A stretch of DNA of 64,000 nucleotides from an uncultured Clostridia bacterium (GCA_947624655.1 CANQLH010000004.1:1-64000), one strand, 5' to 3'; positions 46,064-59,514 are shown, counted from the stretch's first letter. Numbers and translations are program-made. Notes: generated from the letters alone by a model not told the origin.

Positions 46064-46417
46064 CTATTCTTTTACAAATTCATAATTATCAGTAGGAAGT
46101 TTTGCCCCACTTCTTTTTAATAATTCAAATTCGTCATACTCTGTCATTCCATAAGTTTTTAAAATTTCTTTAATTTCTGGTCTCGTTTCTTCAGGCAATC
46201 TACTACTAAATACAGCAAATAATTGTGGATTTTCATAAGTTGCATTGAGAGTTCTAAAAGCCACAAGTAAGTTAAAGCCATATTTTTCCGCTTCTTTTAC
46301 GTTCTCTAAAATGTATTTAAAATAGAACTTACCATTTTCTTTATATAACATAGCAACTTTATATTTATTTCCAGTATTTACATCTGTCCAAACCAAATAA
46401 ACCAAATCTTTTTCCAT
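46064..46417 (-). CDS. Small protein partnered with HipA-like kinase
   Basis: 117-aa ORF immediately downstream of HipA-like gene. Confidence 0.5.
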   Translation of the reverse strand: MEKDLVYLVWTDVNTGNKYKVAMLYKENGKFYFKYILENVKEAEKYGFNLLVAFRTLNATYENPQLFAVFSSRLPEETRPEIKEILKTYGMTEYDEFELLKRSGAKLPTDNYEFVKE

Positions 46418-46418
46418 T

Positions 46419-47325
46419 TTATTTATCCTCCAAATTATATATCTCTAATATCCTTTTTCTTCTCTCTAAAAGATATTCCTTTACTAACTTTTTCATATTT
46501 TCACTTATAATATTATTATCAAATTCATTTAATATATTGTTTATGCTTTGTTCATTTATGTTATTTTTTATATTTTCAATATATTCTATTGTATCATTAT
46601 ATTTTTCTTCTTTCAAATGTTCTAATAATTCAAAATGTCTAATCGGTCTTTTATTTTTCCATCCTATTGTTGATTGTGATTTTGTATCAACTAAAGCCCC
46701 AAATCTCATTCTATCTTTTAATATAGTATCTATATCTTCTTCATTAACGTATGAACATAAAGATGAGCCATTATCGTATAATGGGCAAAAATGCGATTCA
46801 AATCCTTTATATGTATTAATATGAATTACAATGCCCCAATTACTATGATGTCTATCACTATTTCCTATTAATATATCAAATATCATCATTTTCATAATAT
46901 TTCTAATTCCATCTTCAGTAAAACATTTTTCTATCATTTGAAAGCAATATTTTTCTTCACTGTATTCATCTACCAACTTCTTTTTATTATAAAATGGATA
47001 TTTATCCTGTATATAGGTTACCCCTTCATTTAAAGCTTCATTTTGTTTTATTATATTATAACTCATTGAGCCAATTCTACCGTTTGTATATCCCCATATC
47101 AACATTTGCGCATTGTACATCTATTAACTTTCCGATTTCCGTTGCTAATTTTTCTGCCCAATATTCTCCTGTTATTTCTCCATTTGTTCTTACTTTTGGA
47201 AATTTGAAGATACCTTTTTCTTTTGTTTCTGGATTTATAAGCCATATTTTTTCACTAGCACCACTTCCAAATTTACCAGATTCAGTATCTTCTATCCAGT
47301 TGTCAAAGTTTTTTACTTCGAACAT
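46419..47325 (-). CDS. HipA-like kinase-domain protein; +1 shift at CGG 47080-47082
   Basis: IDVQCANVDMGIYK-GRIGSMSYNIIKQNE after skipping C; DILIGNSDRHHSNWGI catalytic motif. Confidence 0.82.
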
Positions 47326-47382
47326 ATAATTCCTCCAATCTATGCTTAATTATTCAAATATTTTTTCTAATCTATCTCTTTC

Positions 47383-48291
47383 TTATTTATTTTTTGCCCT
47401 ACTCTTATATACATTAGCTTGATTTCTGCATTGTGGACTACAATATTCTGCTTTTAAATTATCTGAAGCAAAAGGTTTACCACAATGCTTACACATCTTT
47501 ACAGTTCTTCTATCAGATGTTTCATTTAAAGCAAACATAGTATCTATTGCTAATTTTAAAGAATTAAAGTTCCATTCTAAAATTGGTAAATCTTCTTTTT
47601 TATTTCCCATAAGTACTCTACAAGCTATTTTGGATGGATTAAAATTTCTTATTATATTGTCATACATCTGCTTTGTATAAGCATCTTCAACTTTATTATA
47701 ATTTTCTATTGCCTCAAAAGTTTGATATAGCGTTCTCGCATAATGCATTATCCAAACTAAGCACTCTGAATAAGCTCTTGAAAAAACTACTGCATATTCT
47801 CCTGGTCTATCTACAATTGCAAGTGGATTTGCTTCATTTTCTACTGATAACTCTATAATTTCTCCTTTTGCATTCTCTTTTATTATAACCTTCTGCTTCT
47901 TTTCACACTTTAAAAATAACTTTATATATTCACTTGTAGACATTGTTTCTTTATCACATACTAAATTTCCAATAGGTAAATATACCTTGTCTTGTTTTAA
48001 AATATCAGTGTTTAATGGTAAATATGTTAATTCACCCAATAATCCATATTTTTTTACAAATTTCATAATGCCATCTGCTGCTAAATCTAAAGCATCTTTT
48101 TCCACATATCTACCTACCATTAAAATATCAACCAATATTTCATCTGCAACATCAAATGGATCATACATTGTTACTTTAGAAGCTTCCTTTGGTGTTATAT
48201 ATGTAAATTCATCTATTTCTTTTAGTTCATAATCACTATATTTAAACCAAAAAGTCCTAAAATTTCCTTCGTTATTTTTCTTCATTTTCAC
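47383..48291 (-). CDS. Hypothetical protein with C-terminal CxxC zinc motif
   Basis: CKHCGKPFASDNLKAEYCSPQCRNQ. Confidence 0.6.
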   Translation of the reverse strand: MKMKKNNEGNFRTFWFKYSDYELKEIDEFTYITPKEASKVTMYDPFDVADEILVDILMVGRYVEKDALDLAADGIMKFVKKYGLLGELTYLPLNTDILKQDKVYLPIGNLVCDKETMSTSEYIKLFLKCEKKQKVIIKENAKGEIIELSVENEANPLAIVDRPGEYAVVFSRAYSECLVWIMHYARTLYQTFEAIENYNKVEDAYTKQMYDNIIRNFNPSKIACRVLMGNKKEDLPILEWNFNSLKLAIDTMFALNETSDRRTVKMCKHCGKPFASDNLKAEYCSPQCRNQANVYKSRAKNK

Positions 48292-48522
48292 TCTCCAAAA
48301 AAATTTTTAAAATTTTATATGTAATACTTGACAAATGTGAATTATTACTTTATAATGTAATTGCTGTTTAATAGTAATTATTACATTTTATAATTATTAG
48401 TACTTGTCAAACTATTACTATTATATAGTTTTTATAGATAATAGTCAAGTTTTGTTTGGAAATTTATTATAAAATTCCTTAGAATTTTATATCTAAAAAT
48501 CAACAAACAAAAATACAACCAA

Positions 48523-48966
48523 ATGAAAGGAGAAATTCTTGACATGAAAGAGCAAATTTTAGATTTATATTTTAATAAGCATTTAAAACAAAAAGAAATT
48601 GCTGAAATAATCCATTCTTCTCAACAATATATTTCTAAAATTGTAAAGAAAGACGAAAGATATGAAATAGAAAAAAGTTCTAGAAAATCTATTAACGCAG
48701 AAAAAAGAAAGATTGCTCAAGCAGACTATCAAAAAAATTATGTTAGAAAGAAAAATAAAGATATTGCTTATGAACAATTATTAGCACAACAAAAGCAAGA
48801 TGCAATAGAACTTTCTTATAATGCTCATCCTCTTTCTGATTACGCTTGTAGGAAAGCTAATTCTAGTATATATCACTATAATAGCAAGAGAAATCAATAT
48901 GTTATGATAAAAGGTATTAAAGCATCTATTGATTTGCCACGAAGAATTAGTGTAAAAGCATTTTAG
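48523..48966 (+). CDS. HTH DNA-binding protein
   Basis: ILDLYFNKHLKQKEIAEIIHSSQQYISKIVKKDERY. Confidence 0.7.
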   Translation: MKGEILDMKEQILDLYFNKHLKQKEIAEIIHSSQQYISKIVKKDERYEIEKSSRKSINAEKRKIAQADYQKNYVRKKNKDIAYEQLLAQQKQDAIELSYNAHPLSDYACRKANSSIYHYNSKRNQYVMIKGIKASIDLPRRISVKAF

Positions 48967-49078
48967 TTTTTGAAGAAAAACATGTATTTAATTTAACCTC
49001 TCTCAAAGAACAATATGCATTACATATAGTGAAATTTTATTTTAGCTATTGTGAATTTTGAAAAGGAGGTTACAGAAT

Positions 49079-49300
49079 ATGGAAAACTTAAAAGAAAATG
49101 TTAATTTATACAAAGTAATGTTTACTGCTTATAAAGATGTAGTAACTGTTCATCAGTTAGCTGAAATGCTAGGTATAGGAATTACTCTTGCTTATAAGTT
49201 AGTAAAGCAAAAGACTATTCAATCTATAAAAGTTGGTAGAGAATATAAAATTCCTAAAAGTAATGTTATATCTTATTTAACTAATCAAAGCAGATTTTAG
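49079..49300 (+). CDS. Excisionase-like HTH protein
   Basis: VTVHQLAEMLGIGITLAYKLVKQKTIQSIKVGREYKIPKSNVISYL. Confidence 0.85.
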   Translation: MENLKENVNLYKVMFTAYKDVVTVHQLAEMLGIGITLAYKLVKQKTIQSIKVGREYKIPKSNVISYLTNQSRF

Positions 49301-49370
49301 GCTATTTTATATTTACTCCAAAAAATCAATAGTAAATTAATTTAGTCTGTTACATCAGAAAGGAGTTATA

Positions 49371-50646
49371 ATGGTAACAGAAAATTTACAAGTAAACAAA
49401 GTGTCAGTAAGTTGTCTGCAAATACGAAATGGAATTTATCAAGCTGTACTCCAGTACTATGATGAAACTGGAAAAAGGCATCAGCCTTGGCGTTCAACCG
49501 GATTAACAGAACGAGGTAATAAGAAACAAGCTTTAGTAGTTGCAGAACAATTAAGAGTAGAACTCGAAAAGGAATTACAATTAAAAGCATTAGATAATAC
49601 TAGCACTAATACAAATCATAAATCTGATATTCTTTTTATAGAGTATCTTTTTTATTGGCTAAAAATTATTGAGCACACAGTAGAAAGCTCTACTTTTACT
49701 TCTTATAGACAAATATCTAATAACTATATAAGAAAATATTTTACAGACCACCCTATAAAATTAAAAGATTTAGAACCTATTCATATTCAAAATTTTTATA
49801 ATGAATTGATGGAAAAATATAATCTTACAGCTAATACAGTAATACACCATCATGCTATTATAAGAAAGTGTCTAGATTATGCTTTTAAAATGAACGTTAT
49901 TGTTAGCAATCCTGCTGATAAAGTTCAAAGACCTAAAAAACGGACAATTTATTAGTAGTTTTTACAATGAACAGGAATTAAATAAACTATTTGAAATATC
50001 TAAGAATGATCCACTAGCACTTATAATTTTGATTACTGCTTTTTATGGATTAAGGCGAAGTGAAGTTTTAGGTTTACAATGGGACTCTTTTGATTTTAAA
50101 AATAAAACTATTACTATAAAACACACTATTACGATTACAAACACTAATGGTAATAATAGAAAAATTGAAGGAAAAGATAGAACAAAAAATAAATCTAGTT
50201 ACAGAACCTTACCTTTATTTGATGATATTGCAAATATGCTTTTAAAAGCTAAAGAAATCCAAGAAGCTTTCAAAAGGGCTTTCGGAAATAGTTATAATAA
50301 AAAGTATTTGAATTATGTTTTTGTAAAACCTGATGGAAATATTGTAAGACCTGACTACATTACAGAACATTTTAGTATTCTATTAAAGAAAGCTAATATG
50401 AGGCACATTCGTTTTCACGATTTAAGACATTCTTGTGCAAGTTTATTACTTGCTAAAGGTATTCCTATGAAATCAATACAAGAATGGCTTGGTCATTCTA
50501 ACTTTTCAACTACTGCAAATTTATATGCTCATTTAGATACTAATTCTAAAAAGATTTCTGCAAGTGTTTTAGAAGATACTTTCAAACTTACTGATAAGAA
50601 AAAAGAAAATGAAGAGAACACATCTTCATCTTCTCAAAATAATTAA
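49371..50646 (+). CDS. int: Tyrosine-family site-specific integrase; +1 shift at CGG 49941-49943
   Basis: NPADKVQRPKK-GQFISSFYNEQELNKLFE; HDLRHSCASLLLAKGIPMKSIQEWLGHSNFSTTANLYAHL. Confidence 0.95.
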
Positions 50647-50650
50647 GTTA

Positions 50651-50736
50651 TGGTGTCGATGGTGGGAATCGAACCCACATGGAAGTTATCCGCAGGTTTT
50701 TGAGACCTGTGCGTCTGCCTATTCCGCCACACCGAC
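50651..50736 (-). tRNA. Complete tRNA-Leu(CAA) carried at the integrase end of the element
   Basis: GTCGGTGTGGCGGAATAGGCAGACGCACAGGTCTCAAAAACCTGCGG...GGTTCGATTCC...CCA. Confidence 0.92.
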
Positions 50737-50872
50737 ATATTTTACAAATTTAGGCAATTTTACAATTATGTTAGATATTTGTTAGATGTTTAAGTAATTT
50801 TACATTCTAGCAAATATCTAAACACTATTATTTTCAATACATCTATGATTTACTAATTAAAAAATCCATTTA

Positions 50873-50913
50873 GATTTTGAGTCGTGTGCGTCTGCCAATT
50901 CCGCCACTCGGGC
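50873..50913 (-). tRNA. 5' half of split tRNA-Leu(CAA)
   Basis: GCCCGAGTGGCGGAATTGGCAGACGCACACGACTCAAAATC; pairs with 3' half at 39354-39406. Confidence 0.88.
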
Positions 50914-51041
50914 ATTGCTTATTTAACTAATACTTGTATATAATAACACGATTTGTTTAATTTGTAAAGATAATTTTGGGTAATTTTATATATAAAAAGT
51001 TACTAGATAATGGTTTATTATAAAAGAGATTTCAAATTCGT

Positions 51042-51178
51042 TTGGAAGTATATATTTAATTTACGAAGTGACGCGTAGCATGGGAGCGAATTAGAGAATG
51101 TTGAAGCTTTGCTTCATACATTCTCTATGAGACGACCAACAAGGAACGAGTCAAATTAAATATATTACTTCCAAAGGT
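51042..51178. repeat. Hairpin element related in layout to the 29.1/61.8 kb repeats
   Basis: TIR ggaagtatatatttaattt / aaattaaatatattacttcc with internal gcgtagc...gagcgaat...inner stem gaatg/cattc. Confidence 0.5.
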
Positions 51179-51255
51179 AAATGAAAACTTTTTTAAATCC
51201 ATTATCCAATAACTACAAAAGAATTTTTTAGTTTCCAAAAGCCTTGTTATTTTTA

Positions 51256-52911
<1,656 letters not shown>

Positions 52912-52964
52912 TCAAAATTTAAAATTATTTTTGATATATCAAACAAGAGATAGTATATTAAACA

Positions 52965-53246
52965 TTATTCAACTTTTGCAAGAATATCTGATTGTCTAAC
53001 TATAATATACTCTTCACCTTCATATTTTATTTCTGTTCCTGCATATTTACTTACTATTACTTTGTCTTTTTCCTTGATGTACATTTCTACTGTCTCTCCA
53101 TCTACTTTTCCACCTGGTCCTACTGCTATAACTTCTGCAATTTGTGGTTTTTCTTTTGAATTTGCTGATAAAATAATACCACTTTTTGTTGTATCTTCAC
53201 TCTCGCACATTTTAACTAAAACTTTGTCACATAATGGTCTTATCAT
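52965..53246 (-). CDS. groS: Co-chaperonin GroES
   Basis: MIRPLCDKVLVKMCESEDTTKSGIILSANSKEKPQIAEVIAVGPGG. Confidence 0.97.
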   Translation of the reverse strand: MIRPLCDKVLVKMCESEDTTKSGIILSANSKEKPQIAEVIAVGPGGKVDGETVEMYIKEKDKVIVSKYAGTEIKYEGEEYIIVRQSDILAKVE

Positions 53247-53267
53247 CTTAAATCTACCTCCTTATTT

Positions 53268-53294
53268 TTAGCACTCGTTATTTTCGACTGCTAA
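53268..53294. promoter_or_regulatory. CIRCE operator (HrcA site) upstream of groES
   Basis: TTAGCACTC-N9-GACTGCTAA, one mismatch to the TTAGCACTC-N9-GAGTGCTAA consensus. Confidence 0.9.
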
Positions 53295-53390
53295 TATAAT
53301 TTACATCTTTTTAATTTAATTGTCAATAGTATTTACAAAATTTTCACAAAAAAGCAATCATATATAGTATATGACTGCTTTTCGTTTTAA

Positions 53391-54996
53391 TTACTTTTTT
53401 ATTTTTTTAGCTGCTTCAATAAGTCCTACAAATAATGGTTGTGGTCTATCTGGTCTAGACTTAAATTCTGGATGAAATTGTCCAGCAATAAAATATGGAT
53501 GTTTAGTATATTCTACCATTTCAACTAATGTTCCATCTGGCGAAGTTCCAGAAATTTTCAATCCATTTTCTTCACATATTTCTCTATAATCATTATTAAA
53601 TTCAAATCTGTGTCTATGTCTTTCTGATATTTCATCTTTTCCATATAATTTTTTTGCAAGGCTTCCTTCTTTTAATACACATGGATATGCTCCAAGTCTC
53701 ATTGTTCCGCCCTTTTTTGATACATTCTTTTGAGTTTCCATTATATGTATAACAGGATTTTTACAATTTGGATTAAATTCTTCTGAATCTACATCTTCAA
53801 GATTACATACATTACGTAAAAATTCTACAACTGCCATTTGCATTCCTAAGCATATTCCAAGAAATGGAATATTATTTTCTCTTACATACTTTATTGCATG
53901 TATTTTCCCCTCTATACCTCTATTTCCAAATCCACCTGGTACAACTATTCCTTGTACATCTCCAAGCAATTCTTGAACATTTTTTTCTGTTATAGTTTCT
54001 GAATCGATATATTTTATATCAACATTTACATTATTTGCGTATCCACCATGTCTTAAACTCTCCGCAACTGAAAGATAAGAATCTTCAAGCCTTACATATT
54101 TACCTACTATTGCAATTTTAACTGTTTCATCCCCAATTTTTCTAATATTGTCAATCATCTTTTCCCATTCAGAATTATTTGGGATATTTTTTTCTAGGTT
54201 TAAGTGTTTACAAACTACATCTGCTAATCCTTCTTTTTCTAACATTAAAGGTACAGCATATAAGTTGTCTGCTGTTAAATTTGATATTACACACTCTTTT
54301 CTAACATTACAAAATAGTGCAATTTTTCCTTTCATTTCATCTGTAAGCTCTAATTCACTTCTACAAACTAATACATCAGGTTTTATTCCAAATGATTGAA
54401 GTTCTTTTACTGAATGCTGTGTTGGCTTTGATTTAAGTTCATTTGAACCATATATGTATGGAAGCAATGTAACATGTATATATATAACATCTTCTCTTGC
54501 TTGTTCAAGTCCAATTTGCCTTATCGCTTCAATAAATGCTAGTCCTTCCATATCTCCAACTGTTCCACCAAGTTCTGTTATAACAATATCTACATCCGTA
54601 TCTTCAAAGCTATATATCTTTTCTTTTATTTCATTCGTAATATGAGGTATTACTTGAACAGTCTTTCCTAAATAATCTCCTCTTCTTTCCTTTTCTATAA
54701 CACTCTGATATATTTTACCTGATGTAACGCTTGAATTTTTAGTCAAATTTTCATCTATGAATCTTTCATAATGACCTAAATCTAAGTCAGTTTCTGCTCC
54801 ATCATCTGTTACAAACACTTCCCCGTGTTCGTATGGGCTCATTGTTCCTGGGTCTACGTTTATGTATGGGTCAAATTTTTGGTTTGTTACTTTATACCCT
54901 CTGTTCTTCAATAATCTTCCGAAGCGATGCTGCTGTTATTCCCTTTCCTAGTCCTGATACTACTCCACCTGTTACAAATACATATTTTTTACTCAT
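53391..54996 (-). CDS. pyrG: CTP synthase; +1 shift at CGG 54919-54921
   Basis: Skipping C gives ...[38 protein letters not shown]. Confidence 0.96.
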
Positions 54997-55222
54997 GATT
55001 TTTCCTTTCTTATAAATAAAGTTACTTGGCACTTTTTATTATTCTTATTAAATTAAAAAATAGATTAAAATGTAAACCCATAAAAAGGGGTTTTTTTTTA
55101 ATCTACTCTAATATAATAACACTTTTTTCCAAAAAAATCAACATTTTTTTAAAAGTTTGAATTACGTTTTTGTTCTATTTTAGATTAGTCCATCATACTA
55201 TTTTGTAAAAGGAGTTTTTGAT

Positions 55223-55765
55223 ATGTTTATTTATAATATAAAAGTTAATTCTGGAAAAATATTTAAGTTAATTTTTGCTTTAATAATCTTAATTGTGCTC
55301 ATAATTACTGGTATAGTAATATATAGAACTTTTTCAAATAGTGGATCATCTCCTTCAGACGATATTTATACAATAAATTCTACTAATTATACAAATATCT
55401 TAAAAGCTGTACACGATAATATAGATACATACGTTGGTCAAAAAATCAGCTTTTCAGGATATGTTTATAGAGTTTATGATTTGCAAGAAGATGAATTTAT
55501 ACTCGCACGTGATATGGTCATAAACTCTGACTTTCAAACCTTAGTAGTTGGATTTCTATGCCACAGTGATAATTCAATCAATTATAAAGATGGAACTTGG
55601 ATTAATATTGTTGGCAAAATAGAAAAAGGATATTATCACGGTGATATACCTATCATAAATATTAGTCAAATTGAAGAAACAACTAAGCCAACTGATGCTT
55701 ATGTTTACCCTCCTGATGATTTCTATATTCCAACCTCTAGCTTATTATACAGTAGTCCTTGGTAG
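55223..55765 (+). CDS. Membrane-anchored hypothetical protein (possible YcgQ/DUF1980-like domain)
   Basis: N-terminal TM; NILKAVHDNIDTYVGQKISFSGYVYRV. Confidence 0.5.
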   Translation: MFIYNIKVNSGKIFKLIFALIILIVLIITGIVIYRTFSNSGSSPSDDIYTINSTNYTNILKAVHDNIDTYVGQKISFSGYVYRVYDLQEDEFILARDMVINSDFQTLVVGFLCHSDNSINYKDGTWINIVGKIEKGYYHGDIPIINISQIEETTKPTDAYVYPPDDFYIPTSSLLYSSPW

Positions 55766-56802
55766 ATTTTGTTAAAACTTCACAGCCATTATCCGTGATT
55801 AAAACAGTATCTTCTATTCTTATTCCATACATGCCTGGCAAATATATGCCAGGTTCATTTGTTACTACCATTCCTTTCTTTAAGCATCTTTCATTTTTCG
55901 AGCTGATTATTGGTTCTTCATGTACTTCTAATCCAACTCCGTGGCCCAAAGCGTGTATAAGTTCATAATCATTCATCTTAAAATTACCCTCAAGAATTTT
56001 GGATAATGTTTTTATACAGGCTCCATCCTGCATCTCATCTAGAACTAGCATTTGATTTTCTAGTACTAAATCATATGCTTTCTTTATATATCCTTGAGCA
56101 AAATCTACAAATATTGTTCTTGTCATATCTGAACAATATCCTTTATATTTGCATCCCATATCTATTATAATTACATCTCCGAGACTCTATCTTTCTATCT
56201 GATGGAGTGGCATGAGGAATTGCCGAATTTTCTCCAGATGCAATTATTGTATCAAAACTTGTACCAGATGCTCCATTTTGTTTAAAATAATTTTCTACTT
56301 CATTTGCTATTTGTTTTTCTGTCATTCCCTTTTTTATATATTTTAAAAGATAAGAAAAACATTTATCAGTAATTTCACACGCCTTCCTAATACATTCAAT
56401 TTCTTCTTCGTCTTTTATCTGCCTTTGCTTTTCTATTATCTTTTCTGTTTCTACTAATTGATTTATTTTATACTTATGCATAAATTCTTTATACTGGGCA
56501 TATGTTACATAGTATTCTTCAAAGCCTACGTTTTCACAAAACATAAAATAATTCTCATAATCTTCTAATGATACGTTTCTAATGTCTGTTACAATTATTT
56601 CATCATCTATTGTAAGTGTTCTTTTTACATCTTCTATGTATCTACTATCTGTTATGTATATATTTTCTCTTAAAGTTAATAACAAGAATCCTTCGGCTTC
56701 AATATTTGCTAAATATTTTATATTTACTGGATTTGATATAATCATTCCTTGTATATTTTGAGATTTTAAATTATTTCTTAGCCATCTTAATCTCTCATTC
56801 AT
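55737..56802 (-). CDS. pepP: M24-family Xaa-Pro aminopeptidase; +1 shift at CGG 56179-56181
   Basis: DRKIES-GDVIIIDMGCKYKGYCSDMTRTIFV after skipping C; HALGHGVGLEVHEEP. Confidence 0.94.
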
Positions 56803-56837
56803 AAACTTTGCCCCCTTTATTTTATTACTCAAGAATA

Positions 56838-57587
56838 TTAGTACATTCCTAGTGTAAATATTTTTGCTAAAGCTATAAATATATATTCAAATGGAACTAT
56901 CATATTTATAAAACACGCAATTACTATAAAAGGTCCAAATGGTATGTATTCATTTCTCTTTTTTATTTTTGTTATAAGTAAAAATACACTTGCTACTGCT
57001 GCAATAAGGAATGCCATCAATGCTATTACTATAATATTTACAATTCCAAAGTATAAACCTAAGGCAGCCATAAATTTAACATCACCAAATCCCATTGCTT
57101 CTTTTCCTGCAACAAGCCCACCTATAAGCGTAATTATCAAAAATACGCCTCCACCAAAAAGCATTCCAAGTATAGCATTTGTCATAAGATTTATGTTATA
57201 AAGTCCTGATAGAAATGCAAATACAAGTCCAACTTCAAATATAGTCAAATTAAGCCTATTGGGTATTATTTGATGTTTATAATCTATCGCAAATGCTGAT
57301 ATAAGCATAGGTGTTAAGATTGTGTACTTTATTAATTGAATGTTATTTAAGAACTCATTTTTAACCCTAGATAAAATAAGTATTGCAAGATACAATAATA
57401 TATTAATAATCATTAAAACATAATTTGGTTTAAATTCCTTAAAAAAATCTTTTGATAATACTTTCTTATGTTCTGGCATTCTTTTTATGCACCATGATGC
57501 AACTTGTCCTGATATAGCACCCAAAACACAAAATAAAACATAATACAAGATGTGTATATTGTTAAGATACATTTTATTTTCCTCCAT
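56838..57587 (-). CDS. Prepilin peptidase (A24)
   Basis: ALGAISGQVASWCIKRMPEHKKV-like N-term; GKEAMGFGDVKFMAALGLYFG. Confidence 0.85.
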   Translation of the reverse strand: MEENKMYLNNIHILYYVLFCVLGAISGQVASWCIKRMPEHKKVLSKDFFKEFKPNYVLMIINILLYLAILILSRVKNEFLNNIQLIKYTILTPMLISAFAIDYKHQIIPNRLNLTIFEVGLVFAFLSGLYNINLMTNAILGMLFGGGVFLIITLIGGLVAGKEAMGFGDVKFMAALGLYFGIVNIIVIALMAFLIAAVASVFLLITKIKKRNEYIPFGPFIVIACFINMIVPFEYIFIALAKIFTLGMY

Positions 57588-58077
57588 TCTTCTTTAGATA
57601 TCTTTTTACCACTAGATTTTCTAGTGGCCTTTTTACTTTAGTCATAAATATATCCCTGTCGTCTATTGGTTTTGTTAAGATTGAATACATATTAGAAAAT
57701 CTTGCACCTAATACATCTGTAAATATTTGATCTCCAACAACAGCTATTTCTTTAGAATCCTTTATTTCTAATATATTTTGTACTTTTATAAAATTATTTT
57801 TTAAAGGTTTTTTTGCAAAATTAATAAACGGTATATCTAGCTCTTTAGAAACCTTTTCTACTTTTTCCTTTTTATTTGTATTTGATAGAATAAAAAATTT
57901 TATTCCCTCTTTTTTCAAATTTTCACACCATAAATCTGTTCCATCTAATAATTCTTTATCAAAATTTATAAGTGTGTTATCTACATCTAAGATTAAAGCC
58001 TTTATATTATTGTCTTTTAAGAAATCTATTGTTATTTCCTTAACATTATTCAAATATTTGTCAGGGTATATTAGCAT
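57574..58077 (-). CDS. YqeG-family HAD-IIIA phosphatase
   Basis: KALILDVDNTLINFDKELLDGT; FAKKPLKNNF; VVGDQIFTDVLGA. Confidence 0.85.
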   Translation of the reverse strand: MLIYPDKYLNNVKEITIDFLKDNNIKALILDVDNTLINFDKELLDGTDLWCENLKKEGIKFFILSNTNKKEKVEKVSKELDIPFINFAKKPLKNNFIKVQNILEIKDSKEIAVVGDQIFTDVLGARFSNMYSILTKPIDDRDIFMTKVKRPLENLVVKRYLKKNGGK

Positions 58078-58214
58078 ACTTTTTTACTCCTTATATTTTT
58101 CATTACCATTCTATCAAATACCTATTAATTTTGTCAAACAATATTTACAAACATATTCCTTTATTATATAATTTGGTAAATATATTTTATTTAACTAATG
58201 ATATGGAGGATTAC

Positions 58215-59514
58215 ATGGACTTAACTGAAGAAAAAATACTTAAAGCAAAAAAATATAATTCTAAGCTTTATCCCATATATAAATTATTTGGTTGGGATTT
58301 ACTATTCTATTATTCAATAAACTTTTTATTTTTAACACAAACAAAAAATCTTACAGCATCTAATGTACTTTTAACTGATTCATTTTATACAATTTTTAAA
58401 TTAATATTTCAAATACCTTGTGTTAATATTGTAGAACTATTGGGAAAAAGAAAAAGTTTAATTTTAGGAAATGTCTTTTTTGCACTTAGTATCTTTGTAT
58501 TACTTATTGTTCGAAACCTTACAGATGTTATATTTTCAAATGCTCTTATGGCAATAGGTTATTCAATAAAAGCTCTCTGTGAATCATCTATTTTAAATGA
58601 TTGTGTTGAATATAAAGAACACGCTAGAAGTACATTTGCAAATATTGACGGCAAAGGTTCTGCTTATTGGTATTATTTTGATGCTATTACAGCTGTATGT
58701 TGTGGTTTCTTATTTGTAATTAATAATTACCTTCCAATGATTTGCTGTCTTGCATGTTGCATTATTGCTTGCATCCTTTCTTATAAGTTCTTGCCTTATG
58801 AAAATACTTCTTCTAATTTAAAAAATAAAAAAAGTGGAAGCTTTAAAACTTATTTTAAAAACTTAGAAATAGCATTTAAAAATATATTTAAATCAAATAG
58901 ACTTAAAGCTTTATTGTTGTTCTCAGGCGTATTTTATGCAATTATAATAATTCGTACTAGACTTGCAAGTAGCTTATTTACTGAAGTTGGCCTAAAAGAA
59001 GAATATTTTGGAATTGTATTTGCTTTATTAACCTTTGTTTCTGGAATTTTTTCGAAACATCAAAATTGGTTTCATAAAACATTCAAAAACAGAGTGCTTA
59101 CTGTTTTCTCACTTTCGTTTTCAATTTCTATGATAGTTATAGGTTTAACTGCAATAATAATTAAATCAACAAATTTTGCTTTAGCAATTATTATAATATC
59201 ATATATTATACAATATGGAATAAAAGGTGCATATTTTACTTTGCAAAAAAGATACTTAAATAGTTTTTCAACTTCATCTATGTCAACTAAAATATATTCA
59301 GCAAATACTCTTTTTGAAAGTATTTTTAGCACATTAATATACTGGGTTTCTTCACTACTTCTTAATTATATAGATACTTCGTATGTTATAGCGATTCTAC
59401 GGTGGCATATTTACAATAGCCTTTGTATTCATACTTGATTATATGAAACCTAGGATAGGTTTAAAACCCGAAGAATATAAAAAATCAGACATATATTTCA
59501 CAGAAGTACATTAA
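58215..59514 (+). CDS. MFS-type transporter; +1 shift at CGG 59400-59402
   Basis: YVIAIL-GGIFTIAFVFILDYMKPRIGLKPEEYKKSDIYFTEVH* after skipping C. Confidence 0.88.

Larger units (their letters stand above)
39396..50883. mobile_element. ~11.5 kb integrative mobilizable element inserted in the anticodon loop of tRNA-Leu(CAA)
   Basis: 11-bp direct repeat gattttgagtc at both ends, split tRNA halves, tyrosine integrase + excisionase, relaxase + MobC, own complete tRNA-Leu. Confidence 0.88.

Noticed and set aside
55737-55765. Overlap of the 55223-55765 gene with pepP
   Set aside because: Short convergent tail-to-tail overlap, common in compact genomes.
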